Shown here piece by piece: positions 14,624-20,119 of a stretch of DNA of 20,120 bases (the stretch's first letter is position 1; the number at the start of each line of letters is the position of its first letter). The position numbers were made by a program, and so were the translations under genes. The stretch is taken from positions 1-20,120 of IMG/VR virus record IMGVR_UViG_3300038441_000167. One strand, 5' to 3'. Source of the stretch: a virus. The notes under the pieces were generated by a model that saw only the letters and a list, made by a program, of their open reading frames with translations, searched no databases and was not told the DNA's origin.

Positions 14624-15312
14624 CTATCGTTGGGCTTTGAAGACGTCTAGAGATCGCTTGGAACCCTGCAACACCTTTAGGAAATCTTGAGGCGTAGCAT
14701 ACCGCAATTCGTCGTCTTCGCCTGCAGTACGGTTAGGAATGAAATCAGAAATTTTCGTGTTCTTGTTGCCCATCAGCCGTGCGCCGGTGGAGCAAATTAA
14801 AGCGGCGGCCTGCTCTACCCGTTCGGCGATATTCAAGCCCCCGCGGCGCCGGATGTAATCCGCCCATTGGCGCGCCTCTACCATCGACATGTTCTGCTGG
14901 GCTTCGGCGATCGTTCGACCGCCGATCCCATTCATAACTAGTTCGAACCAGAGGTCGTCGGGGGCTTCGGCTTTCCCGAGTTGACTTCGTTTACCGCGGT
15001 GATCAGCGCCAGGAACAGCGTATCGCACATCGGACCTTGACCCGGGGTCGAAGTACCGAGCACGTCACCCGCGTTGAAGATCGGCGCACCCTTCTCATCG
15101 CAAACCATGGTCGCAATACGCGCGGCCAGGTGCTCTTGGTGACCTTCAGCGGCGCGCCAAGTGTTGGTGATCGTGTGGTACGAAGCGCGACGGACCCAGA
15201 TCTCGGCCTTCTGCTCTTCACCTTCGGTGTTGTGCCAAGTGATTTCGCGTTTGACCAGGGGGTCTTTAACGAAAGCCCCCTGATTCACCATGTCTTTTAG
15301 GCTAAGGGTCAT
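14624..15312 (-). CDS. GT-type tail assembly chaperone (product of -1 frameshift)
   Basis: This is the fusion product of two overlapping frames: the G frame (from 15312) and the downstream frame ending at 14624. They are joined by a -1 slip at GGGAAAG (14977-14971). The expected product is 229 residues: 114 from G followed by about 115 from the T frame, which opens AEAPDDLWFELVMNGIGG and contains WADYIRRRGGLNIAERVEQAAALI. In lambda, G and GT are non-virion chaperones that bind the tape measure and recruit tail tube subunits. The downstream frame has no credible start of its own in the overlap, so fusion is the best reading. It lies directly before the tape measure gene, as expected. Confidence 0.85.
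14938..15312 (-). CDS. G-type tail assembly chaperone
   Basis: The 124-residue protein is read from the ATG at 15312, close to the tail tube gene stop, and ends at TAG 14938. It has an ordered core (MTLSLKDMVNQGAFVKDPLVKREITWHN, then a DTLFLALITAVNEVNSGK end) and a short disordered tail (PKPPTTSGSN) translated only when no frameshift occurs. The tail lies after the slippery site. The gene sits between tail tube and tape measure, as G does in lambda. It should act with GT in tape-measure-directed tube assembly. The ribosome binding site is weak. Confidence 0.82.
   Translation of the reverse strand: MTLSLKDMVNQGAFVKDPLVKREITWHNTEGEEQKAEIWVRRASYHTITNTWRAAEGHQEHLAARIATMVCDEKGAPIFNAGDVLGTSTPGQGPMCDTLFLALITAVNEVNSGKPKPPTTSGSN
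14971..14977 (-). promoter_or_regulatory. Programmed -1 frameshift slippery site GGGAAAG
   Basis: Read on the - strand, the heptamer G-GGA-AAG fits X-XXY-YYZ in the frame of G. It is the same heptamer used by lambda G/GT. A slip back one base joins the G frame to the frame encoding the T part, which is open through to 14624. A weak downstream hairpin (CGAAgCC pairing with GGTTCG, about 14968 to 14945) may help, but I cannot judge its stability. Confidence 0.9.
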
Positions 15313-15315
15313 GGG

Positions 15316-15798
15316 TTAGCTCGACGATTTAGGAACGACGATCGGTTCACCCGATACCTGGATGCCCACGGTCGAGGTGACCATGGTGTTAAGGCCGAAG
15401 GTGAACGGATAGCTGTTCATGTAGCCTTCGAAGGTGATCCAGCTACGAGTTGGAGGCAGAACGAATTCATCGTCGCCCGAACTGTCGGTGCCGACGGTCG
15501 GCGATGCGGTGCCGTCAGAGAAGCCAACCGCCCACTGCAGAGTGGTGCCGGCGGTCTTCAGTTGGTGCAGACGGATATGCGCAGGATCGGACGGGTCGAA
15601 CTGCAGGCCGAAGGTAGCGGCGCCTGGAGTAGCGAGACCGGCCTCGTAAGTACGGGTCAGATCGTTCAGACAGGTGGTTTCGATCTGGTCGATAGCGGTG
15701 TCGATACCGTCCAGGGAGGTAATGCAACCTACGTCGATCAAGCTGCCGTCGGCAGGATCGATCGCAAACAGGTCCGTACCTTGCGACTTGATGGTCAT
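15316..15798 (-). CDS. Major tail tube protein
   Basis: This 160-residue protein has the tail tube opening MTIKSQGTDLFAI and DVGCITSLDGIDTAIDQIETTCLNDLTRTYEAGLATPG. That is a typical stretch in which the tube fold pairs a long loop with a beta-sandwich. GLQFDPSDPAHIRLHQL and the WAVGFSDG segment are also characteristic. Location between the tail terminator and the G chaperone matches lambda V and relatives. The protein is compact, with no extra C-terminal immunoglobulin-like domain as seen in lambda V. The ATG is preceded by GAGG at nine bases. Subunits should polymerise around the tape measure to form the tail tube. Confidence 0.88.
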   Translation of the reverse strand: MTIKSQGTDLFAIDPADGSLIDVGCITSLDGIDTAIDQIETTCLNDLTRTYEAGLATPGAATFGLQFDPSDPAHIRLHQLKTAGTTLQWAVGFSDGTASPTVGTDSSGDDEFVLPPTRSWITFEGYMNSYPFTFGLNTMVTSTVGIQVSGEPIVVPKSSS

Positions 15799-15810
15799 TA
15801 GTGAAGCCTC

Positions 15811-16179
15811 TTAAGTTCGGTTGACAAGCCAGTCCAAATCGAAACTGGTTCGGTACAGCTTGGTTTCTTCGTCACGCATGTTACCCCGATAGCCAGTAAT
15901 GTAGCAATCGGTCTCCACAGCGTAGCGTATAGCTTTCGCCGCGTCGGTACTGGATTTGGTCGTTAGTCCGTATACGTCCACTTGGAGGCTTGAGCGATCA
16001 GCGTCCGGGCGGCAGTTCAGCATGTTGAACGGGTCGCCGCCGATCCACTGATAGACAGCGTAGGGCTTAGCTACGTCTTGTGGCGCTTGGCCGAACGGAT
16101 AAATGCGCGGTTCCGGGCCTCCGAGCAACGCTTGCACGGTCGGGTCGGCTTTGCACACGATGTAGAAAGGTACGTCCAT
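15811..16179 (-). CDS. DUF3168-type tail terminator / completion protein
   Basis: The 122-residue product opens with PFYIVCKADPTVQALLG and has YAVYQWIGGDPFNMLNC, then LQVDVYGLTTKSSTDAAKAIRYAVE. It ends with DEETKLYRTSFDLDWLVNR. These are recognisable elements of DUF3168 proteins, which in phages sit at the end of the tail tube and interact with the neck. It precedes the tail tube gene, the expected place. The start overlaps the HNH gene stop as TAATG, and GAGG lies shortly upstream inside the HNH gene. The HNH gene therefore abuts this gene exactly, and coupling to the tail operon is kept. Confidence 0.87.
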   Translation of the reverse strand: MDVPFYIVCKADPTVQALLGGPEPRIYPFGQAPQDVAKPYAVYQWIGGDPFNMLNCRPDADRSSLQVDVYGLTTKSSTDAAKAIRYAVETDCYITGYRGNMRDEETKLYRTSFDLDWLVNRT

Positions 16180-16958
16180 TATGCTGCCTCTTCGGGCATA
16201 CGAGCGCCCTTAGCGAAATTATCAGCGGCCCACAGGGGCTGTAGGTTAGTGTAATGGAAAAGAGCTTTTAGGTCCTCCGGGGTCTTGGCGGAGCTAAGCG
16301 GGGTTTTATGGTCAATGTGCCATAGCTCTCGGTTATGCCAGCCCATCCCCTCAGTAAAAAGACTCTCCAAGTGAGTCTTAAGCTCCGAAAAAGAACATCC
16401 TATAAGTTCGTAGGTCTTCGCAGGCTTGCCGAACCCGCTCTTGTTAAAGAAAACTCCGAGTCGCCCGCGCATACGACTGGCTACCAAGAATACCGGGTCT
16501 TCAGCTTTCCGCCGTTTAGCGTAGGCGTTCTGGTAAGCGTTGCGTGCCTCTCGCGTTCTGTTGAAATACTCTTTCTGCCGAACGTTATTGCGCGCCCGAT
16601 TAGCCTCTCTGTAGGCTCTCTGATACGCCGCTATGGACTCTTTATTCTTAGCGGTGTTGGCTTTCACCTTGGCCAGGTGGGTTTCGCGGTTCTCTAGGTA
16701 CCTAGCCGCCTTCTTGGCTTTTATCTCATCCGCGTTTTCTGTCCGGTATACCTTAAGCTTTTCTCGGATCTCGTCCCTGTTTTTAGCGACGTACGCTTTC
16801 CTACTGGATACAACTTTATCCGGATTCGCCTGTCGCCAGTTTTTATTCGCCAGCCTAAGGCATACCTTGCAGTAGTGAGTCAATCCATCCGCGGCTTTCG
16901 CCCGTCGGTTGAACTCCCCTAGTCCTTTGATTTCCTTGCACTTAGTGCATTTTTTCAA
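16179..16958 (-). CDS. Free-standing HNH endonuclease (putative homing endonuclease)
   Basis: The 259-residue protein has an N-terminal zinc-binding pair (C4-x2-C7 and a second CKVC at about residues 30-33), a long basic middle (about 45-155) with repeated N/Y/K/R-rich units, and a C-terminal HNH-type module. That module reads LWHIDHKTPLSSAKTPEDLKAL, then HYTNLQPLWAADNFAKGA, where the HxDH and NLQPLW-N-K elements make up the beta-beta-alpha metal core. Such genes cut DNA at intron-less target sites and spread themselves. It separates two genes that are normally neighbours (HK97gp10-like and DUF3168) and is AT-richer than its surroundings, both signs of insertion. It starts with TTG, eight bases after GGAGGG. 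The TTG has a better site than the first internal Met codons. Confidence 0.9.
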   Translation of the reverse strand: MKKCTKCKEIKGLGEFNRRAKAADGLTHYCKVCLRLANKNWRQANPDKVVSSRKAYVAKNRDEIREKLKVYRTENADEIKAKKAARYLENRETHLAKVKANTAKNKESIAAYQRAYREANRARNNVRQKEYFNRTREARNAYQNAYAKRRKAEDPVFLVASRMRGRLGVFFNKSGFGKPAKTYELIGCSFSELKTHLESLFTEGMGWHNRELWHIDHKTPLSSAKTPEDLKALFHYTNLQPLWAADNFAKGARMPEEAA

Positions 16959-16990
16959 GGTCTACGCCCTCCATACTGGAAGGCAGCTTA

Positions 16991-17437
16991 TCAATTAAGA
17001 CCCAGCCGAATCAACTGGAATTTAGCGCTGGACAAGAATTCCTGGAAGACGGCCTGACGGTTCTGCGCGAGCGCGTTACGCATGAAAGGAAAGGCTCGGC
17101 TTCGAGAGGTGCCTAGCTCCAAGAACAGGGCGGCGTAGTATGTGTTCCCTCCGCCCTGCCCGCGCTTGCGTTTTCGCACCCCGACAGAAATTTTCGTAGA
17201 ACCGGTTTCCTCGAAGAATTTCCTATCTTCGATCATGTCGAGGTTTCGGGGGATGTAGTTCGGCGTTTCTGGGCGATCGAGCCTAGCGGCGTTATCTTTC
17301 GCTGCGTTAAGTACGATATCCATCGCATCTTTCGCCGCCGGTACGACAACCTGGCGCTGCAGCTCCTGCGGCAGGTTGCGGAAAACGCGAGAAAGTTCGT
17401 CAGCGCCTTTCAGCTTGTAGGTGATCCAATCGGCCAT
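16991..17437 (-). CDS. HK97gp10-family head-tail connector / tail completion protein
   Basis: This 148-residue protein has the HK97gp10 layout: WITYKLKGADELSRVFRNLPQELQRQVVVPAAKDAMDIVLNAAKDNA at the start, a variable middle, and a NTYYAALFLELGTSRSRAFPFMRNAL signature near residues 95-125. In HK97-like phages this protein joins the tail end to the head connector. It is the first tail-side gene after the modification island. The start ATG follows GAGGG by about eight bases. A terminator-like hairpin lies only about 40 bases upstream, so expression may need its own promoter or read-through (a TATACT hexamer on the - strand at 17468-17463 is a candidate -10 box, but no convincing -35 box is seen). 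Confidence 0.88.
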   Translation of the reverse strand: MADWITYKLKGADELSRVFRNLPQELQRQVVVPAAKDAMDIVLNAAKDNAARLDRPETPNYIPRNLDMIEDRKFFEETGSTKISVGVRKRKRGQGGGNTYYAALFLELGTSRSRAFPFMRNALAQNRQAVFQEFLSSAKFQLIRLGLN

Positions 17438-17477
17438 GGTCGAGCCCTCGCTAGATGGGCTGAGTATACCGCAAAAG

Positions 17478-17499
17478 AAAACCCGCCGAAGCGGGTTTT
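17478..17499 (-). terminator. Intrinsic terminator downstream of the methyltransferase gene
   Basis: A perfect 9-bp stem (AAAACCCGC at 17478-17486 with GCGGGTTTT at 17491-17499) has a four-base loop. Read on the - strand the stem is followed by further T residues (GGGTTTTCTTTTG), which is a good intrinsic terminator. It lies between the modification genes and the first tail gene. Because the stem itself is flanked by A and T on both sides, it may also work on the + strand. The 207-base gap 17438-17644 also holds small hairpins (17507-17525, 17567-17581) but no convincing gene. Confidence 0.8.
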
Positions 17500-17644
17500 G
17501 TCCGAGCCCGGTGCCTATTCCCGGGTAGAGCTGTATCGTGGTCTTCTTGTAGCGGCTCGATCAGGTACGGAACCAGTCCGTTTGCTCATCCGTCGCGCGC
17601 CCTTCCCACAATACCTACTGGCGTAGCAATCTCGAAAGACAATA

Positions 17645-18259
17645 CTAGCCCGCAACCCGCTTAAACGCAAACGACATGATGCCTTCGCGGCCAAGGTCGC
17701 TCTCTACGCGGTTCATCTCAACGCATTCGAAGCCTTGCTCGGCGCACCAGTTGATGAAGCCTGTGGACGAGAAATACCAGAGGTGTTCGCCCGGCTTGTA
17801 GTGCTTCGAGCTAAGCACATCGTCGGCGTCTTCGAAGACTGGGAGCGACACGAACAGCCATTCGCGAACTTGGGCTAGCAGAGCGCGGGGGTCTGGGATG
17901 TGCTCCAGGGAGTCCCAGCAAGTGATGAAGGGTACCGTGGTCTTGTAGGGGTCCAAGTAGTTCTGCCCGAGCCACTTCACCGCATCCCGGCATACGTCGT
18001 ACCCCCAACACCCGGTCTCATCTACATACCGGCCGCCCCCGATGCCGATGTCAACCCCGTAGCAAGCCCGGGCGTATTTCTCGACTAAGTCTTTTCGAGC
18101 GTTGGTCAGGAGCCGCGCCATGGGCGTCTCATCAAGCTTTCTGTAATGGGCGAAGTAATCGCCGCTGTAGAGCATGGCCGGACGGGAATGCCAGCCGTAA
18201 CCCTTTTCAGGACTCCAGAGGAGGCAGTCCGTCAAACCAACTGGCAAGCTTTGCGTCAT
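17645..18259 (-). CDS. Class I SAM-dependent methyltransferase
   Basis: The 204-residue protein carries motif I of SAM methyltransferases, GVDIGIGGGRYVD (about residues 68-80, with the D70-x-G-x-G-G-G stretch that binds SAM). An acidic residue at the end of strand 2 follows (GYDV, Asp88), then a Methyltransf_23-like CWDSLEHIPDP (about 114-124). Small-molecule, sugar-type methyltransferases have this build, and there are no DNA-methylase motifs (no NPPY or DPPY). The ATG overlaps the glycosyltransferase gene by 53 bases and is preceded by AAGGGGA. It probably methylates a product of its neighbours, such as a glycan on the virion or the cell surface; this is an inference. It is the last gene before the intrinsic terminator. 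Confidence 0.83.
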   Translation of the reverse strand: MTQSLPVGLTDCLLWSPEKGYGWHSRPAMLYSGDYFAHYRKLDETPMARLLTNARKDLVEKYARACYGVDIGIGGGRYVDETGCWGYDVCRDAVKWLGQNYLDPYKTTVPFITCWDSLEHIPDPRALLAQVREWLFVSLPVFEDADDVLSSKHYKPGEHLWYFSSTGFINWCAEQGFECVEMNRVESDLGREGIMSFAFKRVAG

Positions 18260-19043
18260 AATTCGAAATCCCCTTATCGCAGTTATGCTGTTTCAATTTA
18301 CACCTGCAGAACCGGTCTGGAACCGCAAAGGTAATGTTCGTTTGGCCTTTCGGCGTGATGAGTTCCGGCGCATTGTAACCGCCCTGGCCGCCGCATACGA
18401 TCCATGCAGGAACTTTAGCGCACAGAGCGGCCGGCACGAGCCAGCCGATACCGCCGATCACCGCTGCGGCGCCTTTGACCAGGGCCAGCAGCTGCTCGAC
18501 TGGCAGTTCGCCTTTCAGGTAGTAAACGTCCGCCGGTGGCGGATGCTCTCCGACTAGCCATTCTTGGCCGTCCTGCAAATCAGCTACAACGACGACTTTA
18601 TACCCACGATCCATAGCTGCTATTGCAGCTAAAGCTATGTACGACGGCAGTGGATTCCGTGTATCCGCCCGCCACTCGCTACGCACGGTAACTGGGCGTA
18701 CCACGACGTAGCGGCCGTCTACTGGCGAAGGTGGAAGCCGGGGTAGGTCAAACTCGGCCGGTGCCACGCCGAAGCACGCAGTCATGCCCGGGATAATGCC
18801 TTCGGCGCCGTAACGAATTTGTCTGGTAGGTTGTCGGCCAGGGGGCAAAATCCAGTTCGTGTGCCGGGCGATGTTCTTTGCCTGAGTGCGCAGCGTGGTT
18901 TGCGGGCGGATGAAGTGGACGCCGGGGATATCTTGGTAAATTTCCGGCCAGGGGGTATCGAGGTAAACGGGTTTCGGCAGCGCTTTGACGAAGGCGCGTT
19001 GATAGCAGTTATCTCCGAGACCTTTCATAGAATGAATAATCAT
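18207..19043 (-). CDS. Glycosyltransferase, family 9 (heptosyltransferase-like)
   Basis: This 278-residue protein has the layout of family-9 GT-B glycosyltransferases. The N-terminus, MIIHSMKGLGDNCYQRAFVKAL, contains the G-x-G-D turn followed by a helix. The C-terminal half has AAVIGGIGWLVPAALCAKVPAWIVCGG, matching the nucleotide-sugar binding part of ADP-heptose transferases. A cysteine-rich C-terminus (FCRCKLKQHNCDKG) is an additional feature, possibly metal binding. Sugar donor and acceptor are unknown. The ATG has GGAG five bases upstream, and an intrinsic terminator hairpin precedes it by about 20 bases. Together with the next methyltransferase and the MptE-like gene it suggests a sugar-modification module carried by the phage. 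Confidence 0.78.
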   Translation of the reverse strand: MIIHSMKGLGDNCYQRAFVKALPKPVYLDTPWPEIYQDIPGVHFIRPQTTLRTQAKNIARHTNWILPPGRQPTRQIRYGAEGIIPGMTACFGVAPAEFDLPRLPPSPVDGRYVVVRPVTVRSEWRADTRNPLPSYIALAAIAAMDRGYKVVVVADLQDGQEWLVGEHPPPADVYYLKGELPVEQLLALVKGAAAVIGGIGWLVPAALCAKVPAWIVCGGQGGYNAPELITPKGQTNITFAVPDRFCRCKLKQHNCDKGISNYDAKLASWFDGLPPLES

Positions 19044-19063
19044 AAGGCTCCGGGCAAAAAGAA

Positions 19064-19079
19064 CCCGCCATAAGGCGGG
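19064..19079 (-). terminator. Intrinsic terminator between the tRNA-like gene and the glycosyltransferase
   Basis: A six-base perfect stem (CCCGCC at 19064-19069, GGCGGG at 19074-19079) with loop ATAA, read on the - strand as GCCCGCC TTAT GGCGGG, is followed by TTCTTTTTG. This is a good intrinsic terminator for transcripts coming from the tRNA-like gene. Only about 20 bases separate it from the glycosyltransferase start, leaving no room for a normal promoter, so it may be partly read through or act as an attenuator. Confidence 0.8.
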
Positions 19080-19107
19080 CGCAAGTGAGGGTCTGACGGA
19101 GTTTAAA

Positions 19108-19205
19108 GGCGCAATTGTGAGGGAGTTGAACCCCCGACCTCGCAGGACGTATTCCGCTGTAAGTACAGCAACCCGCGCGCTCTAACCAACTGAGCTACCA
19201 ATTGC
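19108..19205 (-). tRNA. tRNA-like gene with a 27-base anticodon loop (anticodon not assignable)
   Basis: Read on the - strand from 19205, the parts are: acceptor GCAATTGG; TA; D stem GCTC with loop AGTTGGTTA and GAGC; anticodon stem CGCGG (19177-19173) pairing with CTGCG (19145-19141, one G-U); variable loop AGGTC; T stem GGGGG with loop TTCAACT and CCCTC; and acceptor 3' strand ACAATTGC. The D, variable and T parts are canonical. Two things are odd. Between the two anticodon-stem strands there are 27 bases rather than 7, with a nested GCTGT-ACTT-ACAGC hairpin, so no anticodon can be read with confidence. The acceptor has G-1 opposite C73, as in tRNA-His, but position 7-66 is a G-A mismatch and the 3' end reads GCC-T, not CCA. 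A long-variable-arm (Ser/Leu/Tyr) fold fits worse. It is probably a degenerate or unusual tRNA. Confidence 0.6.
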
Positions 19206-19300
19206 ACCACAGGATCTATCTACGCAACCCGATGCGCTAACCCCGGATACCACACGCTTTCGTAAAAGAATTCGATGCGCGGATAGATCCTGTGGTGCAA
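19202..19300. repeat. Perfect 19-bp inverted repeat around a 61-base spacer
   Basis: TTGCACCACAGGATCTATC (19202-19220) is repeated exactly as its reverse complement at 19282-19300. The left arm includes the last four bases matching the start of the tRNA-like gene (19202-19205), so pairing of the arms in a - strand transcript would compete with the tRNA acceptor stem. The upstream arm reads TTGCACCA on the - strand, resembling a tRNA 3' CCA end. No obvious target-site duplication flanks it. A copy of GATGCGC occurs near both ends inside the spacer. Origin could be a tRNA-fragment duplication and inversion or a miniature inverted-repeat element. Confidence 0.85.
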
Positions 19301-19458
19301 CTCCCGCATCTGCGGGCACTTGGCGTTGGTTGAATTCGGGCAGAAGGTGTAGGGTTCCAGCCTACACACCGAGAGAGCTAACCTCAGCAGGGCACCTAAG
19401 TGCGCTCAGTAAAACGCCTGTGTGGGTCATTTCCCCACCGCTTCTGCTGAAACGAACT
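19301..19458 (-). other. Non-coding stretch with several hairpins, possible structured RNA
   Basis: No convincing coding frame covers this stretch between the MptE-like gene and the inverted repeat. Hairpins seen (top-strand positions): CCCGC 19303-19307 with GCGGG 19312-19316; GTGTAGG 19347-19353 with CCTACAC 19361-19367, loop of seven; TCAGCAG 19384-19390 with CTGCTGA 19444-19450 enclosing two more hairpins; and GTGGG 19422-19426 with CCCAC 19434-19438. The stem at 19396-19400/19405-19409 is complete with a G-U pair only on the - strand transcript. The - strand version of the GTGTAGG hairpin has a tRNA-Ser(GGA)-like loop (CTGGAAC), but no acceptor or T arm fits. A structured leader or remnants of tRNAs are possible. 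Confidence 0.4.
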
Positions 19459-20016
19459 CTAGCCGCGTGAATCACAAGTGTCAACAACCTTTTGCAATTC
19501 TTTTTCCAACAACCCTAACGCATAGCATTCCAACGACGTGGCGCGACTGCAGTTCACGACCTGAGCCCGTTGCGGTAACCTAGCGTGCTGCCTCACCCAT
19601 TCGCGGCAGCGCGAGGCGTCGGGGTTCTTCGTGTCTTGGTGATCGCCGTGCCAGTGGGTACCTGCCTCAACGTTGCAGTCATACCCGAGCAGGAGAACGC
19701 GCTCCGCGCCCAAGTCGAACGCTAACTCTATCGCGCGCAAACCGGAGTTATAACCCCCATATTTGGTATGAAGGTTGAGGCCATACTTCGCCGACGCCTG
19801 CCGGGTACACGTCCAGCGTTTCGGACCTTCTGGGACCGACGAATGGTTGGCGCCCCACCACGCGAGATCTCCCGCGTAAAGGTGATCGCACCACGGGGCG
19901 AGCTGCCAGGAGTTGTTAACGGCGATGGTTGGTAAGCCTGACGCGCGGACCAGTTCGCAGTCTTGCGCGGTCAGGCTTGGGCCGGAAGCGATGCAGACGA
20001 AGGTTTTACTGCCCAT
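19459..20016 (-). CDS. MptE/DUF115-like Rossmann-fold protein
   Basis: The 185-residue protein begins KTFVCIASGPSLTAQDCELV, where the ASGPSL loop (residues 10-15) is the hallmark of the DUF115/MptE-like group. Further matches are TIAVNNSW, CDHLYAGDLAWW, an AIELAFDLGAERVLLLGYDCN strand-turn-strand, and a THWHGDHQ segment with likely active-site histidines. Members include archaeal 6-hydroxymethylpterin diphosphokinase and bacterial flagellin-modifying (Maf-type) transferases. Phage versions often sit beside sugar-related genes. Here it precedes a glycosyltransferase and a methyltransferase, so a transferase role in sugar or nucleotide-linked modification is likely, but the substrate is unknown. 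Its start overlaps the tail of the upstream gene by 11 bases. Confidence 0.78.
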   Translation of the reverse strand: MGSKTFVCIASGPSLTAQDCELVRASGLPTIAVNNSWQLAPWCDHLYAGDLAWWGANHSSVPEGPKRWTCTRQASAKYGLNLHTKYGGYNSGLRAIELAFDLGAERVLLLGYDCNVEAGTHWHGDHQDTKNPDASRCREWVRQHARLPQRAQVVNCSRATSLECYALGLLEKELQKVVDTCDSRG

Positions 20017-20119
20017 CGTTCACGCCGAGCGACACTGGAGCGCTGACGTAGTCTTTCCCGCTATCAGGGACACGCAACCATGCGTGGGCGTTGTAAACGC
20101 CTAAGATCTCGTTTCCGCT
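20006..20119 (-). CDS. C-terminal fragment of an unidentified gene (5' end outside window)
   Basis: At the right edge one - strand frame stays open to a TAA at 20008-20006 and overlaps the MptE-like start, in line with the tight packing of this operon. The 37 visible residues (ending PVSLGVNDGQ) have a Val/Tyr/Trp-rich, beta-type composition. The other two - strand frames are closed by stops here. Context suggests a structural or head-region protein, but nothing can be recognised from this fragment. Confidence 0.6.
   Translation of the reverse strand, partial: SGNEILGVYNAHAWLRVPDSGKDYVSAPVSLGVNDGQ

Noticed and set aside
14624-15028. Independent gene starting at 15028
   Set aside because: It has no suitable start signal, and the first residues lie inside the G overlap; the -1 frameshift fusion explains the frame.
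17515-17589. 24-codon frame on the - strand between the methyltransferase and HK97gp10-like genes
   Set aside because: The purine-rich GGAAGGG is too far from its ATG, the sequence is Arg/Ser-rich without features, and the stretch contains small hairpins.
19108-19205. Reading the tRNA-like gene as an ordinary long-variable-arm tRNA (Ser, Leu or Tyr)
   Set aside because: The D arm and AGGTC variable loop are class I, and no 5-bp anticodon stem with a 7-base loop containing T33 could be placed next to the D arm.
19347-19367. Second tRNA, Ser(GGA)-like, on the - strand
   Set aside because: Only the anticodon-type stem-loop (CTGGAAC) fits; I could not build an acceptor stem or T arm around it. 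The hairpin is kept under the structured-RNA entry.
19044-19458. CRISPR array or phage attachment site in the intergenic region
   Set aside because: There are no regularly spaced direct repeats; the repeat is a single inverted pair. No integrase is in view to support an attachment site, although tRNA genes can serve as one.
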